From contig NZ_JACCFO010000001.1 in the NCBI RefSeq assembly GCF_013410565.1, forward strand, positions 4,650,001-4,714,000: DNA of 64,000 nt, written 5' to 3'. Shown here one piece after another: positions 1 through 8,646 of this stretch; the first letter of the stretch is position 1; every line of letters begins with the position of its first letter. The stretch comes from Streptomonospora nanhaiensis (GTDB lineage: Bacteria > Actinomycetota > Actinomycetes > Streptosporangiales > Streptosporangiaceae). The translations under genes were made by a program, and so were the position numbers. The notes under the pieces are model-generated. The model was not told the origin of the DNA. It made no database searches and saw only the letters and a program-made list of their open reading frames with translations.

Positions 1-401
1 CCGCCGCGCAGGGAGCGGTCGCCCAGCGCGTGGGCGGTGGCGGCGTGGCCGAACTCGTGCAGCGCGATCGACACCGCCCAGCCGGTCAGGATGAACAGGG
101 CCGGCACGTAGACGGTGGCGCCGTCGTTGCCCCAGGACAGCTCGGCGCGGGTCCAGCTCAGCCACCCGGCCAGACCGCAGACCCCCACCAGCAGCACAAA
201 GAACGGGCTGGGCAGGAGGTCGGCCCGCGAGCGGGCGGCGGCCGCGGCGGGGGCGCCGGTCCCGCCCTCCGCCGGGGCCTGGGCCGCCTCCGGTTGCTCC
301 GGTGCCGCCGCGGCCGCCTCGGTGGCGGTCGCGCCCCCGGCCGGGGCGGCGGGGGGCTCGGTGCTGGCGTCGTCGCGGTCGGTGGGCTCGGGCGCGGACA
401 T
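1..401 (-). CDS. Site-2 protease (M50) family protein, 3' part outside window
   Basis: Read from ATG 401 leftwards, 133 residues are visible before the window edge. The first ~60 are a low-complexity Ala/Glu/Pro cytoplasmic tail. A hydrophobic segment follows, then a second one carrying HEFGH (about positions 46-60), the HExxH zinc motif of M50 intramembrane metalloproteases. This family cleaves membrane-anchored substrates such as anti-sigma factors. The second metal-ligand motif (NxxPxxxxDG type) would lie outside the window, so activity cannot be judged. The site is followed on its 5' side by ~155 bases without a gene. The link to regulated proteolysis is family knowledge; the substrate is unknown. 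Confidence 0.72.
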   Translation of the reverse strand, partial: MSAPEPTDRDDASTEPPAAPAGGATATEAAAAAPEQPEAAQAPAEGGTGAPAAAAARSRADLLPSPFFVLLVGVCGLAGWLSWTRAELSWGNDGATVYVPALFILTGWAVSIALHEFGHAATAHALGDRSLRG

Positions 402-556
402 GGTGCTCCAGGTCGTGAGGCTGGTTCGGGCTGCGGGCGGACGGGCGCGGTGCCCGGCGGCGGGTCGGCCCCGTGGGCGGCGGCGCCGCCGTGTCCAGGC
501 TAGGTGCACCCCGGCGCGCCCCCGCACCGGCTCGCGCGATGGCGCGCCCGGCGCGG

Positions 557-1885
557 CTACAGCGAGGTCGGCGGGGTGGTGGCCGACAGGTGCATGGCGG
601 TCAGCGAGAACGCGTGCCCGGCCTTGGTGAGCCGGTGCCGGCCGCCGCCGCCCAGAAGATCGCCGCCCACCACGAACCCCAGGGTCTCCAGCAGCCAGGT
701 GACCGTGATCAGCACCGAGCCCACCTGCTGGGTGTCGGGCAGGCGGCCGTCGTGCCCCCAGCCGGAGTCGGCCAGCACCAGCCGGGCCTCCTCGGCGAGG
801 TCGGGCTCGTCCTGGCGGGCGTGCACGCCGGTGGACCGGGCCGAGCGCGACAGCAGCAGCCCCAGCAGGGTCTCGGTGGCGGCCTGGGCGAAGCCGTCGG
901 TGTCCAGGACGCTCTCGGCCACGGCGCGCCACAGCGCCTCGGTGTCGGCGTGCAGGTGGCGTCCGCGGCGGGTGAGCACCAGGCGGCGGCCCGAGCGGCG
1001 CACCGCCCGCATGGTGCGCAGCAGCTTGTGCAGCGCGATGAGCTGGGTGACGTCGGTCTCGCTGCGCGGCGGCGCGGGCGAGGTGGACCACTCGAACTCC
1101 GCGCACAGCTCCCGCACGACGCTGGGGGAGATGTAGCCGATCTGGGTGAGGCCGATGCCGTCGTCGGCGTAGTCGAGCAGCCGCACGACCGGCGCGAGCG
1201 CCGTGCCGGCGTCGGGCGGGGTCTCGGCGCCGGTGATGAGCTGGCCCAGCAGCGGCCACAGCCGCCGGCGGTGCGGGTGGGAGGGCGACTCCAGCCAGCC
1301 GCGCACCCGCTCCTCGCGCACGCGGTCCAGGCGGCTGCGGCCCTGGGGGTCGGGCCGGGTGAGGAAGGCCCGCGCCTGCTGCTGCTGGGCGGCGCGCCAG
1401 CCGGGGGTGCCGGGGCGGATGTCGTCGAGGGCCACGGCGATCTCCAGGCTGGCGGAGGTGGCCTGGTAGGCGTCGATCTCGGCCTTGCCCAGGGCGCTGC
1501 CCCAGGTCAGCTCCGGCAGGTCGGGCGGCTCCACGCAGGACGCCCGCATGGCGCGCCGGTAGAGCTGGCGCCCGGAGTCGTGGCTGATCCGGTAGGCCTC
1601 AAGGATCTGGCGGGTGCGCGTGGAGGTGCAGATGGCGGCGTAGCGGTCCAGGCCCAGCAGGGCGAACAGCCGGCCCAGGGAGCGCGCCGCGAACAGGCGC
1701 TCGGCGGAGTCGGTGGAGAAGCGCACCGGCAGCACGTACCAGCAGAACTCCTGCACGGCGTGCTGGGTGAGGGCTTCGAGGTTGCGGCCGTCGGTGAGGG
1801 TGGACAGCGCGGTCTCGGCGACCTGGGCGGCGCGGGAGTCGGCGCGGGCGAGTTGGGCGAGGGCGGAAGCGACGGTCTCCTGCAT
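557..1885 (-). CDS. Conserved hypothetical protein, 442 aa
   Basis: The start is ATG 1885, preceded on its strand by a GGGGGAGG-type ribosome binding site about 10 bases upstream; longer readings into the next gene have no such support. I do not recognise the function. The protein is soluble-looking and rich in Ala, Leu and Arg. Its middle has a short helix-turn-helix-like stretch (GLTQIGYISPSVVREL, about residues 250-265), followed by LVLTRRGRHL and, near the C-terminus, HRLTKAGHAF. Such repeated 'LT..G' turns occur in winged-helix-like or plasmid ORF-3-like actinobacterial proteins. No catalytic motif is evident. It runs divergently from nothing and is followed 3' by the M50 gene on the same strand. 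Confidence 0.6.
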   Translation of the reverse strand: MQETVASALAQLARADSRAAQVAETALSTLTDGRNLEALTQHAVQEFCWYVLPVRFSTDSAERLFAARSLGRLFALLGLDRYAAICTSTRTRQILEAYRISHDSGRQLYRRAMRASCVEPPDLPELTWGSALGKAEIDAYQATSASLEIAVALDDIRPGTPGWRAAQQQQARAFLTRPDPQGRSRLDRVREERVRGWLESPSHPHRRRLWPLLGQLITGAETPPDAGTALAPVVRLLDYADDGIGLTQIGYISPSVVRELCAEFEWSTSPAPPRSETDVTQLIALHKLLRTMRAVRRSGRRLVLTRRGRHLHADTEALWRAVAESVLDTDGFAQAATETLLGLLLSRSARSTGVHARQDEPDLAEEARLVLADSGWGHDGRLPDTQQVGSVLITVTWLLETLGFVVGGDLLGGGGRHRLTKAGHAFSLTAMHLSATTPPTSL

Positions 1886-1974
1886 GGCGTGTACGCCACC
1901 TCCCCCTTCAACTCGGCCGGCGGCCCGCCTCAGCCGCCGGGCCGCGCGGTGTCCGCCGGTCCGCGGCGGGTGGT

Positions 1975-2238
1975 TCAGCCCGTGCCCCGCGGGCCGTCGG
2001 GCCCCCGCCTGCGTGTCGGTGGTTGCTGCGGCACGATACGGCTTCCGGCGACGTCGTCGGCCGTGACCTCCGTCACGGAACCGTCGCGCCTGCGCATGCG
2101 TATCACGCCGTCCTGCCAGGATTCCAGTACCCCGACGATATCCCGGAAGCCCCCCTCTGGCAGCCGGACGCGCACGACGGCGCGCCGACCGATGTGCCCC
2201 GGGGTCAGCTCGGCGCTGAGCCGCGAGGTGAACCCCAT
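1975..2238 (-). CDS. Free-standing SH3-like domain protein, 87 aa
   Basis: The ATG at 2238 opens an 87-residue protein. Its first ~65 residues (GHIGRRAVVRVRLPEG, then a DIVGVLESW segment and a DDVAGSRIV end) look like the small beta-barrel, SH3-like domain found at the N-terminus of Rv0428c-type acetyltransferases. The GNAT domain that normally follows is absent: the reading frame ends after a short Arg/Pro tail, and 1886-1974 holds no continuation. It lies divergent to fdxA and dapC, and 89 bases upstream of the 442-residue gene on the same strand. Domain assignment is from remembered sequence pattern, so moderate. Confidence 0.6.
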   Translation of the reverse strand: MGFTSRLSAELTPGHIGRRAVVRVRLPEGGFRDIVGVLESWQDGVIRMRRRDGSVTEVTADDVAGSRIVPQQPPTRRRGPDGPRGTG

Positions 2239-2414
2239 GGGATCTACCCCCCAATTACGCGGGAATGCCCTGCGGGCGCAATACTGGAGACTGCGAATCG
2301 TGTGTCAGATGACCGGCGGATCCGCGTGCCGGAGCCCGGCACCGCCCAGGCTATGTGACAGCGAAGACATCTACGCGCGCGGTCAACGTGGCGAAGACCG
2401 AAGAGGAGTACGAC

Positions 2415-2738
2415 GTGACCTACGTCATCGCGCAGCCCTGCGTCGATGTGCTCGACAAGGCGTGCATCGAGGAGTGCCCCGTCGACTGCATCTACGAGGG
2501 CAAGCGCATGCTCTACATCCACCCGGACGAGTGCGTCGACTGCGGCGCCTGCGAGCCGGTGTGCCCTGTGGAGGCCATCTACTACGAGGACGACCTCCCC
2601 GAGCAGTGGTCGGACTACTACAAGGCCAACGTGGAGTTCTTCGACGAGCTGGGTTCCCCGGGCGGCGCCTCCAAGGTCGGCCAGATCGACGCCGACCACC
2701 CGCTGGTGGCCAAGCTCCCGCCGCAGGCCGAGGAGTAG
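2415..2738 (+). CDS. fdxA: Ferredoxin FdxA, 7Fe type, 107 aa
   Basis: A small soluble electron carrier. The start chosen is GTG 2415 with GAAGAGGAG at 2399-2407 just upstream, giving the usual 107 residues. The N-terminal half holds the cysteine pattern of bacterial seven-iron ferredoxins: Cys-9 and Cys-17 (in QPCVDVLDKAC), ECPVDC, then the second cluster motif CVDCGACEPVCP. The second half (EDDLPEQWSDYYKAN onward) is the conserved C-terminal extension of actinobacterial FdxA. It sits about 170 bases upstream of dapC, a neighbour arrangement common in actinomycetes, although I know of no functional link. It ends with TAG, showing that TAG is an ordinary stop here. Confidence 0.95.
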   Translation: MTYVIAQPCVDVLDKACIEECPVDCIYEGKRMLYIHPDECVDCGACEPVCPVEAIYYEDDLPEQWSDYYKANVEFFDELGSPGGASKVGQIDADHPLVAKLPPQAEE

Positions 2739-2911
2739 GGCGACAGGCAGGCACGGCCGCCGTCCGCCGTGGGCGCGTTCGACGGCGGCGGCCGGACCGG
2801 GGGCCCGAACGCCCGGGGCGCCCGCCCCGAGCGGCGCCGCCCGGCGGCAGGGCGTGGCGCGGTGTGCCCGGACACGGGGCCGCCGCGCGTGAGACGAGGG
2901 GGATTGATCCA

Positions 2912-4027
2912 GTGGCCGACCGCAGGCGTGTAGTGGACCGGCTTCCGGTCTTTCCGTGGGACCGGCTGGCACCCTACAAGGAGACCGCGGCGGCGCACCC
3001 CGACGGCGCCGTCGACCTCTCGGTGGGCACGCCGGTGGACCCCGTCCCCCCGCTGGTCCGGCGGGCCCTGGCCGAGGCAGCCGACAGCCCCGGCTACCCC
3101 GCCACCTACGGCACGCCCGAACTCCGCGCGGCGGCGGCCGGCTGGCTGGCCCGCCGGCACGGGGTCGACCTCGACCCCGCCGCCGTGCTGCCGACGGTGG
3201 GCTCCAAGGAGTTCGTGGCCTGGCTGCCGACCATGCTCGGCCTGGGCCCCGGCGACACCGCCGTCTTCCCCGAACTCGCCTACCCCACCTACGACATCGG
3301 GATCCGCATGTGCGGCGCCGAGCCGGTGGCCTCCGACGGCCTCACCGCGCTGGGCCCCGCGCCGGTGCGCCTGGTGTGGCTCAACTCCCCGGCCAACCCG
3401 ACCGGCCGCGTGCTGGGCGTCGACCACCTGCGCAAGGTCGTGGACTGGGCGCGCGAGCGCGGCGCCGTCGTCGTCTCCGACGAGTGCTACATCGACCTCG
3501 GCTGGGAGGGCACCGCGCCGGTCTCGGTGCTGCACCCCGACGTCTGCGGCGGCAGCCACGCCAACCTGCTCGCGCTGCACTCGCTGTCCAAGCGGTCCAA
3601 CCTCGCCGGCTACCGCGCCGCGTTCGCCGCCGGCGACCCCGGCCTCGTCCAGGAGCTGCTGGGCCTGCGCAAGCACGCCGGCATGATTATGCCCGCGCCG
3701 GTCCAGGCGGCCATGCGCGCGGCGCTGGAGGACGACGACCACGCCCGCGAGCAGAAGGAGCGCTACGCCGCCCGCCGCCGCGTGCTGCGCGCCGCGCTGG
3801 AGCGCGCCGGCTGGGCCATCACCCACTCCGAGGCCGGGCTGTACCTGTGGGCGTCCCACCCCGACCACGACGCCTGGGGATCGGTGGCGCTGCTGGCCGA
3901 GCACGGGATCCTGGTGGCCCCCGGCGACTTCTACGGCCCCGCGGGCGCCCGGCACGTGCGCGTGGCCCTCACCGCCACCGACGAGCGGGTGGCCGCCGCC
4001 GCCAAGCGCCTGGAGGCGCTGGCCTGA
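2912..4027 (+). CDS. dapC: Succinyldiaminopimelate aminotransferase DapC, 371 aa
   Basis: A PLP-dependent class I/II aminotransferase that forms N-succinyl-LL-2,6-diaminopimelate from the 2-amino-6-oxo precursor, in lysine and meso-DAP synthesis. GTG 2912 is chosen, with a GAGGGGG ribosome binding site about 10 bases upstream; the N-terminus RLPVFPWDRLAPYK is typical of the actinobacterial DapC group. Visible fold-type I marks are NSPANPTGR (cofactor/substrate contact), SDECYIDLGW (Asp and Tyr that hold PLP) and LHSLSKRSNLAGYR with the Schiff-base lysine. Length matches the family. dapD and dapE lie 1.1 and 2.1 kb downstream on the same strand, separated by an opposite-strand gene, so they are not one transcript. 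Confidence 0.93.
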   Translation: MADRRRVVDRLPVFPWDRLAPYKETAAAHPDGAVDLSVGTPVDPVPPLVRRALAEAADSPGYPATYGTPELRAAAAGWLARRHGVDLDPAAVLPTVGSKEFVAWLPTMLGLGPGDTAVFPELAYPTYDIGIRMCGAEPVASDGLTALGPAPVRLVWLNSPANPTGRVLGVDHLRKVVDWARERGAVVVSDECYIDLGWEGTAPVSVLHPDVCGGSHANLLALHSLSKRSNLAGYRAAFAAGDPGLVQELLGLRKHAGMIMPAPVQAAMRAALEDDDHAREQKERYAARRRVLRAALERAGWAITHSEAGLYLWASHPDHDAWGSVALLAEHGILVAPGDFYGPAGARHVRVALTATDERVAAAAKRLEALA

Positions 4028-4058
4028 CAAGGGCCGGCGGCGGCCGTCCGCCCGCGCG

Positions 4059-4910
4059 CTAGTCCAGCACCACCTCGTTGTCCGGCGCGGCGTCGGGCAC
4101 CGTCTGCCAGCCCTGGTCGCCGGCCTCGGCCCGCCACCGCTGGTCCTGGTAGGTCACCGCCGAGATCCCGTACTCCTTGGCGTTGGCCACCGCCCACTGC
4201 GCCATGGCCCAGCCGATGTCGCCGGTCTGGTAGGCCGGGCCGGGCGGGATCGCCGAGGGCTCGACGCCGAACACCCGCGCCATCTCCGCGCGCGCCTCGT
4301 CGAGCCGCGGGTCGCCCACGCCGTCGGGCAGCACGCACGACACCGCCGCCCCGGCCGCGCCGGTGAACGCCTCGGCCATCACCCGCGCCAGCGGCTCGTG
4401 CTGGTCGTAGGCGAACCCGTCGGCGCTGCGCTGCACCGCCTGCGCCGCCTCGTAGACCGGGACCTCGGAGTAGCCGGGAACCTCCACGAGCTTGTCGTAG
4501 AACGCCGAGGAGGCGTAGACGGGGTCCATCAGCTGGTCGGGCTCGCCCCACTCCTGGGAGGGGCGCTGCTGGAACAGGCCGACCGAGTCGAGGTCGCCGT
4601 ACTCGATGTTGTAGAACTTCGACTCCTGCCAGACCGTGGCGTAGGCGATCACCACGGTGTGGCGGGACAGGTCCTTGCTGAAGGCCACGCCGCCGATGGT
4701 GGCGGCGTTGGCCGCCTGCTCGGGGGCGATGGAGTCCTCGTCGCCCTCGGCGGCGAACGTGCACGCCTCGGCGGGCTCGGGCTCGGGGACCTCGATGGGC
4801 TCCACCGAGGACATCACGTAGTAACCGCCCGCGACCAGCGCACCGCAGACCAGGGTCAGCGCCAGCAGGATCTTGAAGAACGCGGAGACTCTTCGCAGCT
4901 TTCGGGGCAC
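4059..4910 (-). CDS. Membrane-anchored lysozyme-like protein, 283 aa
   Basis: A GTG at 4910 starts a protein with a basic N-terminus and one membrane segment (residues about 11-33, FKILLALTLVCGALVAGGYY), so most of it is outside the cell. The conserved core WQESKFYNIEYGD followed by DSVGLFQQRPSQEWG resembles the actinobacterial lysozyme/transglycosylase-like family, in which the Glu of the WQESK motif corresponds to a catalytic-type glutamate. A second conserved patch, GDIGWAMAQWAVANAKEYG, lies near the C-terminus. Function is inferred only: possible cell-wall binding or cleavage. It faces dapC tail to tail and is divergent from dapD. No Shine-Dalgarno sequence is obvious before the start. 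Confidence 0.7.
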   Translation of the reverse strand: MPRKLRRVSAFFKILLALTLVCGALVAGGYYVMSSVEPIEVPEPEPAEACTFAAEGDEDSIAPEQAANAATIGGVAFSKDLSRHTVVIAYATVWQESKFYNIEYGDLDSVGLFQQRPSQEWGEPDQLMDPVYASSAFYDKLVEVPGYSEVPVYEAAQAVQRSADGFAYDQHEPLARVMAEAFTGAAGAAVSCVLPDGVGDPRLDEARAEMARVFGVEPSAIPPGPAYQTGDIGWAMAQWAVANAKEYGISAVTYQDQRWRAEAGDQGWQTVPDAAPDNEVVLD

Positions 4911-5134
4911 AGGCAGACCGTTTGAGTTCAGGGGGCGCGGCCGCGGGGCGGCCGCGCGCCGATTCGACAGGGGAGGCCGCGCCGGGCCGGGCCGCGACGC
5001 AGGGTGGCCGCGGGCACCGGGCGGGGCCCTGCACGCATGGTAAGGCGTACGGGTGAACAGGCGCCCGGGAGCGCGCGCAGCGCCGCGCCGCGGTCACAGC
5101 GCGTGGCGGAGCGGCGGCGCGGTGCCGCGCCGGG

Positions 5135-5164
5135 TTCGGGCGGCGCGCTCACTCCCGGTAGGCT
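5135..5164 (+). promoter_or_regulatory. Possible promoter of dapD
   Basis: TAGGCT at 5159-5164 matches the actinomycete -10 type. It lies 18 bases after TTCGGG (5135-5140), a weak -35. The -10 ends 8 bases before the dapD ATG, so the transcript would be leaderless or nearly so. Position is seen; function is inferred. Confidence 0.35.
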
Positions 5165-5172
5165 CCGTGGCC

Positions 5173-6009
5173 ATGACCACCGCGTTCACCAGTCCGCTTC
5201 CCGAGGAGATCGACGGCCTCTGGGAGCGCCGCACCGAGTTGACCCCCGACCACGCCGAGGCCCGCGACATCATCGTGGGCGCGGTCGACGCCCTCGACAC
5301 CGGCAAGGCCCGGGTCGCCTTCGTCGACGAGGCCACCGACGAGGTCGTGGTCGACGAGCGCGCCAAGCGCGCCATCCTGCTCAGCTTCCGGGTCCTGGGC
5401 ATGACCGAGTCCGCGGTCGGCGACTTCCACCACCACGACCGCATCCCCCTGAAGACCCGCTTCGACGGCGTCCGCGTCGTGCCCGGCGCCATCGCCCGCT
5501 GGGGCTCCTACCTGGCGCCCGGCGTGGTGCTCATGCCGTCCTTCACCAACTTCGGCGCCTGGGTGGGCTCGGGCACCATGGTCGACACCTGGGCCACCGT
5601 GGGCTCCTGCGCCCAGGTCGGCGAGAACGTCCACCTCTCCGGCGGCGTGGGCGTGGGCGGGGTGCTGGAGCCCCCGCAGGCGTCCCCGGTCGTGATCGAG
5701 GACGACGCCTTCCTCGGCTCGCGCAGCATGGTGGTCGAGGGCGCCCGGGTGCGCCGCGGCGCAAAGCTGGGCGCCGGCACCATCCTGACCTCCTCCACGC
5801 GCGTCTTCGACGCCCAGACCGGCGAGGAGCTGCCGCGCGGCGAGGCACCGGCGTGGTCGGTGTGCGTGACCGCCAACCGGATCAAGAGCTTCCCCGGCGG
5901 CGACTTCGGCATGCCCTGCCTGCTCGTCCTCAAGCGGCTCGAAGAGGGCCAGGAGCACGACAAGCTCGCGCTCAACGACCTGCTGCGGGAGCATGGCGTC
6001 AACGCCTGA
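5173..6009 (+). CDS. dapD: Tetrahydrodipicolinate N-succinyltransferase DapD, 278 aa
   Basis: Transfers succinyl from succinyl-CoA to tetrahydrodipicolinate, the committed step of the succinylase diaminopimelate branch. ATG 5173 is chosen; in-frame codons upstream carry a low-quality Arg/Ala extension unlike the family. The C-terminal half has the left-handed beta-helix hexapeptide pattern ([51 protein letters not shown]), followed by [17 protein letters not shown]. It is the mycobacterial type of DapD rather than the shorter enterobacterial one. dapE follows after 76 bases on the same strand, a likely two-gene operon. It is cytoplasmic and probably trimeric, as known for the family. Confidence 0.95.
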   Translation: MTTAFTSPLPEEIDGLWERRTELTPDHAEARDIIVGAVDALDTGKARVAFVDEATDEVVVDERAKRAILLSFRVLGMTESAVGDFHHHDRIPLKTRFDGVRVVPGAIARWGSYLAPGVVLMPSFTNFGAWVGSGTMVDTWATVGSCAQVGENVHLSGGVGVGGVLEPPQASPVVIEDDAFLGSRSMVVEGARVRRGAKLGAGTILTSSTRVFDAQTGEELPRGEAPAWSVCVTANRIKSFPGGDFGMPCLLVLKRLEEGQEHDKLALNDLLREHGVNA

Positions 6010-6085
6010 CCCGCCCGGGCCGGCCTCCGCCGCACGGCGGAGGCCGGCCGCCCCCGCACCGACCCGGAAGGCCGCCGCACCCGCC

Positions 6086-7153
6086 ATGCTGGACCTCACC
6101 GCCGACGTCCGCGACCTCACCGCCGCCCTGGTGGACACCGAGTCCGTCAGCGGCGGCGAGCGCGCCCTGGCCGACGACATCGAGCGCGCGCTGGCCGCGC
6201 TGCCCCACCTGGAGGTGGTGCGCGACGGCGACGCCGTGGTGGCCCGCACCGCGCTGGGCCGCGGGCGCCGGGTCGTGCTCGCCGGACACATCGACACCGT
6301 GCCCGTGGCCGGCAACGTCCCCTCCCGCGTCGAGGACGGCCGGCTCTACGGCTGCGGCGCCTCCGACATGAAGAGCGGCGTCGCCGTGCAGCTGCGGCTG
6401 GCCGCCACCGTGGCCGAGCCCGTGCACGACGTCACCTACGTCTTCTACGACTGCGAGGAGGTCGACGCCGAGCGCAACGGCCTGCGGCGGCTGGCCCGCA
6501 CCCGGCCCGCGTTGCTGTCCGGCGACTTCGCGGTGCTGATGGAGCCCACCGGCGGCGTCATCGAGGGCGGCTGCCAGGGCACCATGCGCGTCGAGGTCAT
6601 CGCCCGCGGCGAGCGCGCCCACAGCGCCCGCTCCTGGATGGGGCGCAACGCCATCCACGAGGCCGGGGCCGTCCTGGACATCCTGCGCGCCTACGAGCCC
6701 CGCCGGCCCGTGGTCGAGGGCCTGGAGTACCACGAGGGCCTCAACGCGGTGTTCGTGTCCGGCGGCGTGGCGGGCAACGTCATCCCCGACGAGTGCGTGG
6801 TCACCGTCAACTACCGCTTCGCCCCCGACCGCGACCCCGCCGCCGCCGAGGTCTACCTGCGCGAGCTGTTCGCCGGGTTCGACGTGCGGGTGACCGACTC
6901 CGCCGCGCCCGCCCGGCCCGGCCTGGACGACCCCGCCGCCGCCGAGTTCGTGGCCGCGGTGGGGCAGGGGCAGGCCCGCGCCAAGCTCGGCTGGACCGAC
7001 GTCGCGCGGATGTCGGAGCTGGGCGTGCCCGCCGTCAACTACGGCCCCGGCGACCCCACCCTGGCCCACACCCGCGACGAGTGGGTGGACCTGGCGGCCG
7101 TCTCCGAGGCCGAGCGGCGCATGGCCGCGTGGCTGACCGGCGCCGGCCGGTGA
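6086..7153 (+). CDS. dapE: Succinyl-diaminopimelate desuccinylase DapE, 355 aa
   Basis: A zinc-dependent M20 peptidase-family enzyme that removes succinate to give LL-diaminopimelate. ATG 6086 is preferred over an in-frame ATG 93 bases upstream, because the family begins at about [17 protein letters not shown] and a GGAAGG lies 14 bases upstream. Metal ligands visible in order: the His and Asp of LAGHIDTVP, the Asp of CGASDMKSG, the Glu pair of [12 protein letters not shown], the Glu of LMEPTGG, and the C-terminal His of LAHTRDEWV. The dimerisation lid ([18 protein letters not shown]) is intact. It follows dapD closely and is followed by the LOG gene, the conserved actinobacterial order. Confidence 0.94.
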   Translation: MLDLTADVRDLTAALVDTESVSGGERALADDIERALAALPHLEVVRDGDAVVARTALGRGRRVVLAGHIDTVPVAGNVPSRVEDGRLYGCGASDMKSGVAVQLRLAATVAEPVHDVTYVFYDCEEVDAERNGLRRLARTRPALLSGDFAVLMEPTGGVIEGGCQGTMRVEVIARGERAHSARSWMGRNAIHEAGAVLDILRAYEPRRPVVEGLEYHEGLNAVFVSGGVAGNVIPDECVVTVNYRFAPDRDPAAAEVYLRELFAGFDVRVTDSAAPARPGLDDPAAAEFVAAVGQGQARAKLGWTDVARMSELGVPAVNYGPGDPTLAHTRDEWVDLAAVSEAERRMAAWLTGAGR

Positions 7154-7255
7154 GCCCGCGGAGCAGGGGCCGCACCGCTCCCGTCCGCCTCCGGACGCCC
7201 GCCCGTGGCCCGCGATTAAGCGTGGACCACCGGCAATGCGGATAGCTTTGCCCTC

Positions 7256-8071
7256 ATGACGGAATCACGAAAGGTCCGAAGTGCGGGACCACTGACCTAC
7301 CGCGGAAACGCCATACCTGAGACAACAACGGACCAGCGCCTCCTCGACCGAAGGGGGCCCACCGACTGGGTCCACACCGATCCCTGGCGCGTACTGCGCA
7401 TCCAATCCGAGTTCGTCGAGGGCTTCGGCCTGCTGTCGGAGGTCGGGCACGCCGTCAGCGTGTTCGGCTCCGCCCGCACCAAGCCCGACACCCCCTACTA
7501 CGAGCTGGGCCGCCAGATCGGGACGAAGCTGGCCGACGCCGGCTACACCGTGATCACCGGCGGGGGCCCGGGCGTGATGGAGGCCGCCAACCGGGGCGCC
7601 CAGGAGGCCGGGGGCACCTCGATCGGGCTCGGCATCGAGCTGCCCTTCGAGCAGAGCCTCAACCACCACATCGACATGGGCGTCACGTTCCGGTACTTCT
7701 TCGTGCGCAAGACCATGTTCGTCAAGTACTCCCAGGCGTTCGTGGTGCTGCCCGGCGGGTTCGGCACGCTGGACGAGCTGTTCGAGTCGGTGACCCTGGT
7801 GCAGACCGGGAAGGTCACCCGCTTCCCCGTGGTGCTGGTGGGCACCGACTTCTGGGGCGGTCTGGTCGACTGGATCCGCGGCACGCTGCTGGAGGAGGGC
7901 ACGATCTCGCCGGACGACCCGGACCTGATGTACCTCACCGACGACCCCGACGAGGTCGTGGACATCATCCGCAAGTCCCACGTGGACCTCGCCCGCCGGG
8001 AGTTCGAGGCGGCGCGGGTGGTGGACGAGGCCGCCAGCGTCCACGCCGCCGAGGACGCCTCGGAGGGATAG
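7256..8071 (+). CDS. LOG family protein (TIGR00730), 271 aa
   Basis: Rossmann-fold protein of the 'lysine decarboxylase-like' family, now known to include cytokinin-riboside 5'-monophosphate phosphoribohydrolases (LOG). Diagnostic motifs: ITGGGPGVMEAANRGA (nucleotide-phosphate loop) and PGGFGTLDELFE (PGGxGTxxE with catalytic Glu). The N-terminal 70 residues are an actinobacterial extension. There is no good Shine-Dalgarno site before ATG 7256, and TAGCTT lies about 10 bases upstream, so a leaderless transcript is possible. The gene is the counterpart of M. tuberculosis Rv1205, which also sits just after dapE. Actual substrate here is unknown. Confidence 0.9.
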   Translation: MTESRKVRSAGPLTYRGNAIPETTTDQRLLDRRGPTDWVHTDPWRVLRIQSEFVEGFGLLSEVGHAVSVFGSARTKPDTPYYELGRQIGTKLADAGYTVITGGGPGVMEAANRGAQEAGGTSIGLGIELPFEQSLNHHIDMGVTFRYFFVRKTMFVKYSQAFVVLPGGFGTLDELFESVTLVQTGKVTRFPVVLVGTDFWGGLVDWIRGTLLEEGTISPDDPDLMYLTDDPDEVVDIIRKSHVDLARREFEAARVVDEAASVHAAEDASEG

Positions 8072-8101
8072 CCCGCCGGCCCACGCGCGGGCGGCGGCGC
8101 C

Positions 8102-8210
8102 CGGAAACGGGGACCGGCGGCGGCCGCGTGCCGGGCGCGGTCCCCGTTCCGCCTGCGCGACCGCCCTCCTGGGGCGGCAGGCCGCCGTGCCGCCCCAGGA
8201 GCGCGGTCGC
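8102..8210. terminator. Two consecutive strong hairpins between convergent genes
   Basis: The first hairpin pairs 8102-8116 with 8138-8151 (14 pairs, one bulged A). The second pairs 8167-8179 with 8188-8200 (13 perfect pairs), extended by an outer 7-pair stem 8157-8163 with 8204-8210. They stand between the LOG gene (plus) and the gene at 8236 (minus), so they likely end transcription in both directions. No T-run is present, as is usual in actinomycetes. Confidence 0.7.
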
Positions 8211-8235
8211 CGCGGCGGGGAGGGGCCCCGCCCTC

Positions 8236-8562
8236 TCAGGCCAGGCCCCGGCGGGCCGCGGCCGGCGGCCGGCGGCCCCGCACCGACGCCACCATGTCCA
8301 GCGCCTGGCGCACCGGGCGCTCGTGGGCGGTGGCGAACACCCGCGCGCCCAGCCAGGCGTACAGCGCGGCGAGCGCGACGGCCTCAGCGGATTCGGCGGC
8401 GTCGTCGGCGCCGCCGGTGCCGGGGGAGCAGCGCACCAGCACGGTGCGGCCCGCCTCGGCCAGGGCGCGGACCCGTTCGGGGCTGGGCCGGAGGCCGAGG
8501 TCCACCGCGCCCTCGACGGTGTCGTGGGGACCCACCACGCGGTAGTCGTCGCCGGCCTCCAT
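8236..8562 (-). CDS. Short dihydropteroate-synthase-like protein, 108 aa
   Basis: ATG 8562, with GGGAG just upstream, gives a 108-residue soluble protein. The second half (AVALAALYAWLGARVFATAHE, then VRQALDMVASVRGRRPP and ARRGLA) strongly resembles the C-terminal beta-alpha-barrel end of actinobacterial dihydropteroate synthase (FolP) proteins. The N-terminal two thirds of that ~270-residue barrel, with the pterin-binding Asp/Asn/Lys residues, is missing. It occupies the place of folP2 (Rv1207) in the mycobacterial order but on the opposite strand. It is either a shrunken relative with a new role or a decaying remnant; no frameshift remnant of the missing part is visible nearby. Confidence 0.55.
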   Translation of the reverse strand: MEAGDDYRVVGPHDTVEGAVDLGLRPSPERVRALAEAGRTVLVRCSPGTGGADDAAESAEAVALAALYAWLGARVFATAHERPVRQALDMVASVRGRRPPAAARRGLA

Positions 8563-8646
8563 CGCTCCCGCAGCCCCTTCCGTCGTGCCGCAGGCGGGCC
8601 GCCGGACACACGAGTCCGCCGCGCGGCTGTGGCACCATTGAGCCTA

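Noticed and set aside
473-4027. A continuous plus-strand reading frame of over 1100 codons
   Set aside because: It runs antisense to the 442-residue gene, across the fdxA region in another frame, and only becomes real at dapC (GTG 2912). Such long frames are a product of extreme GC content.
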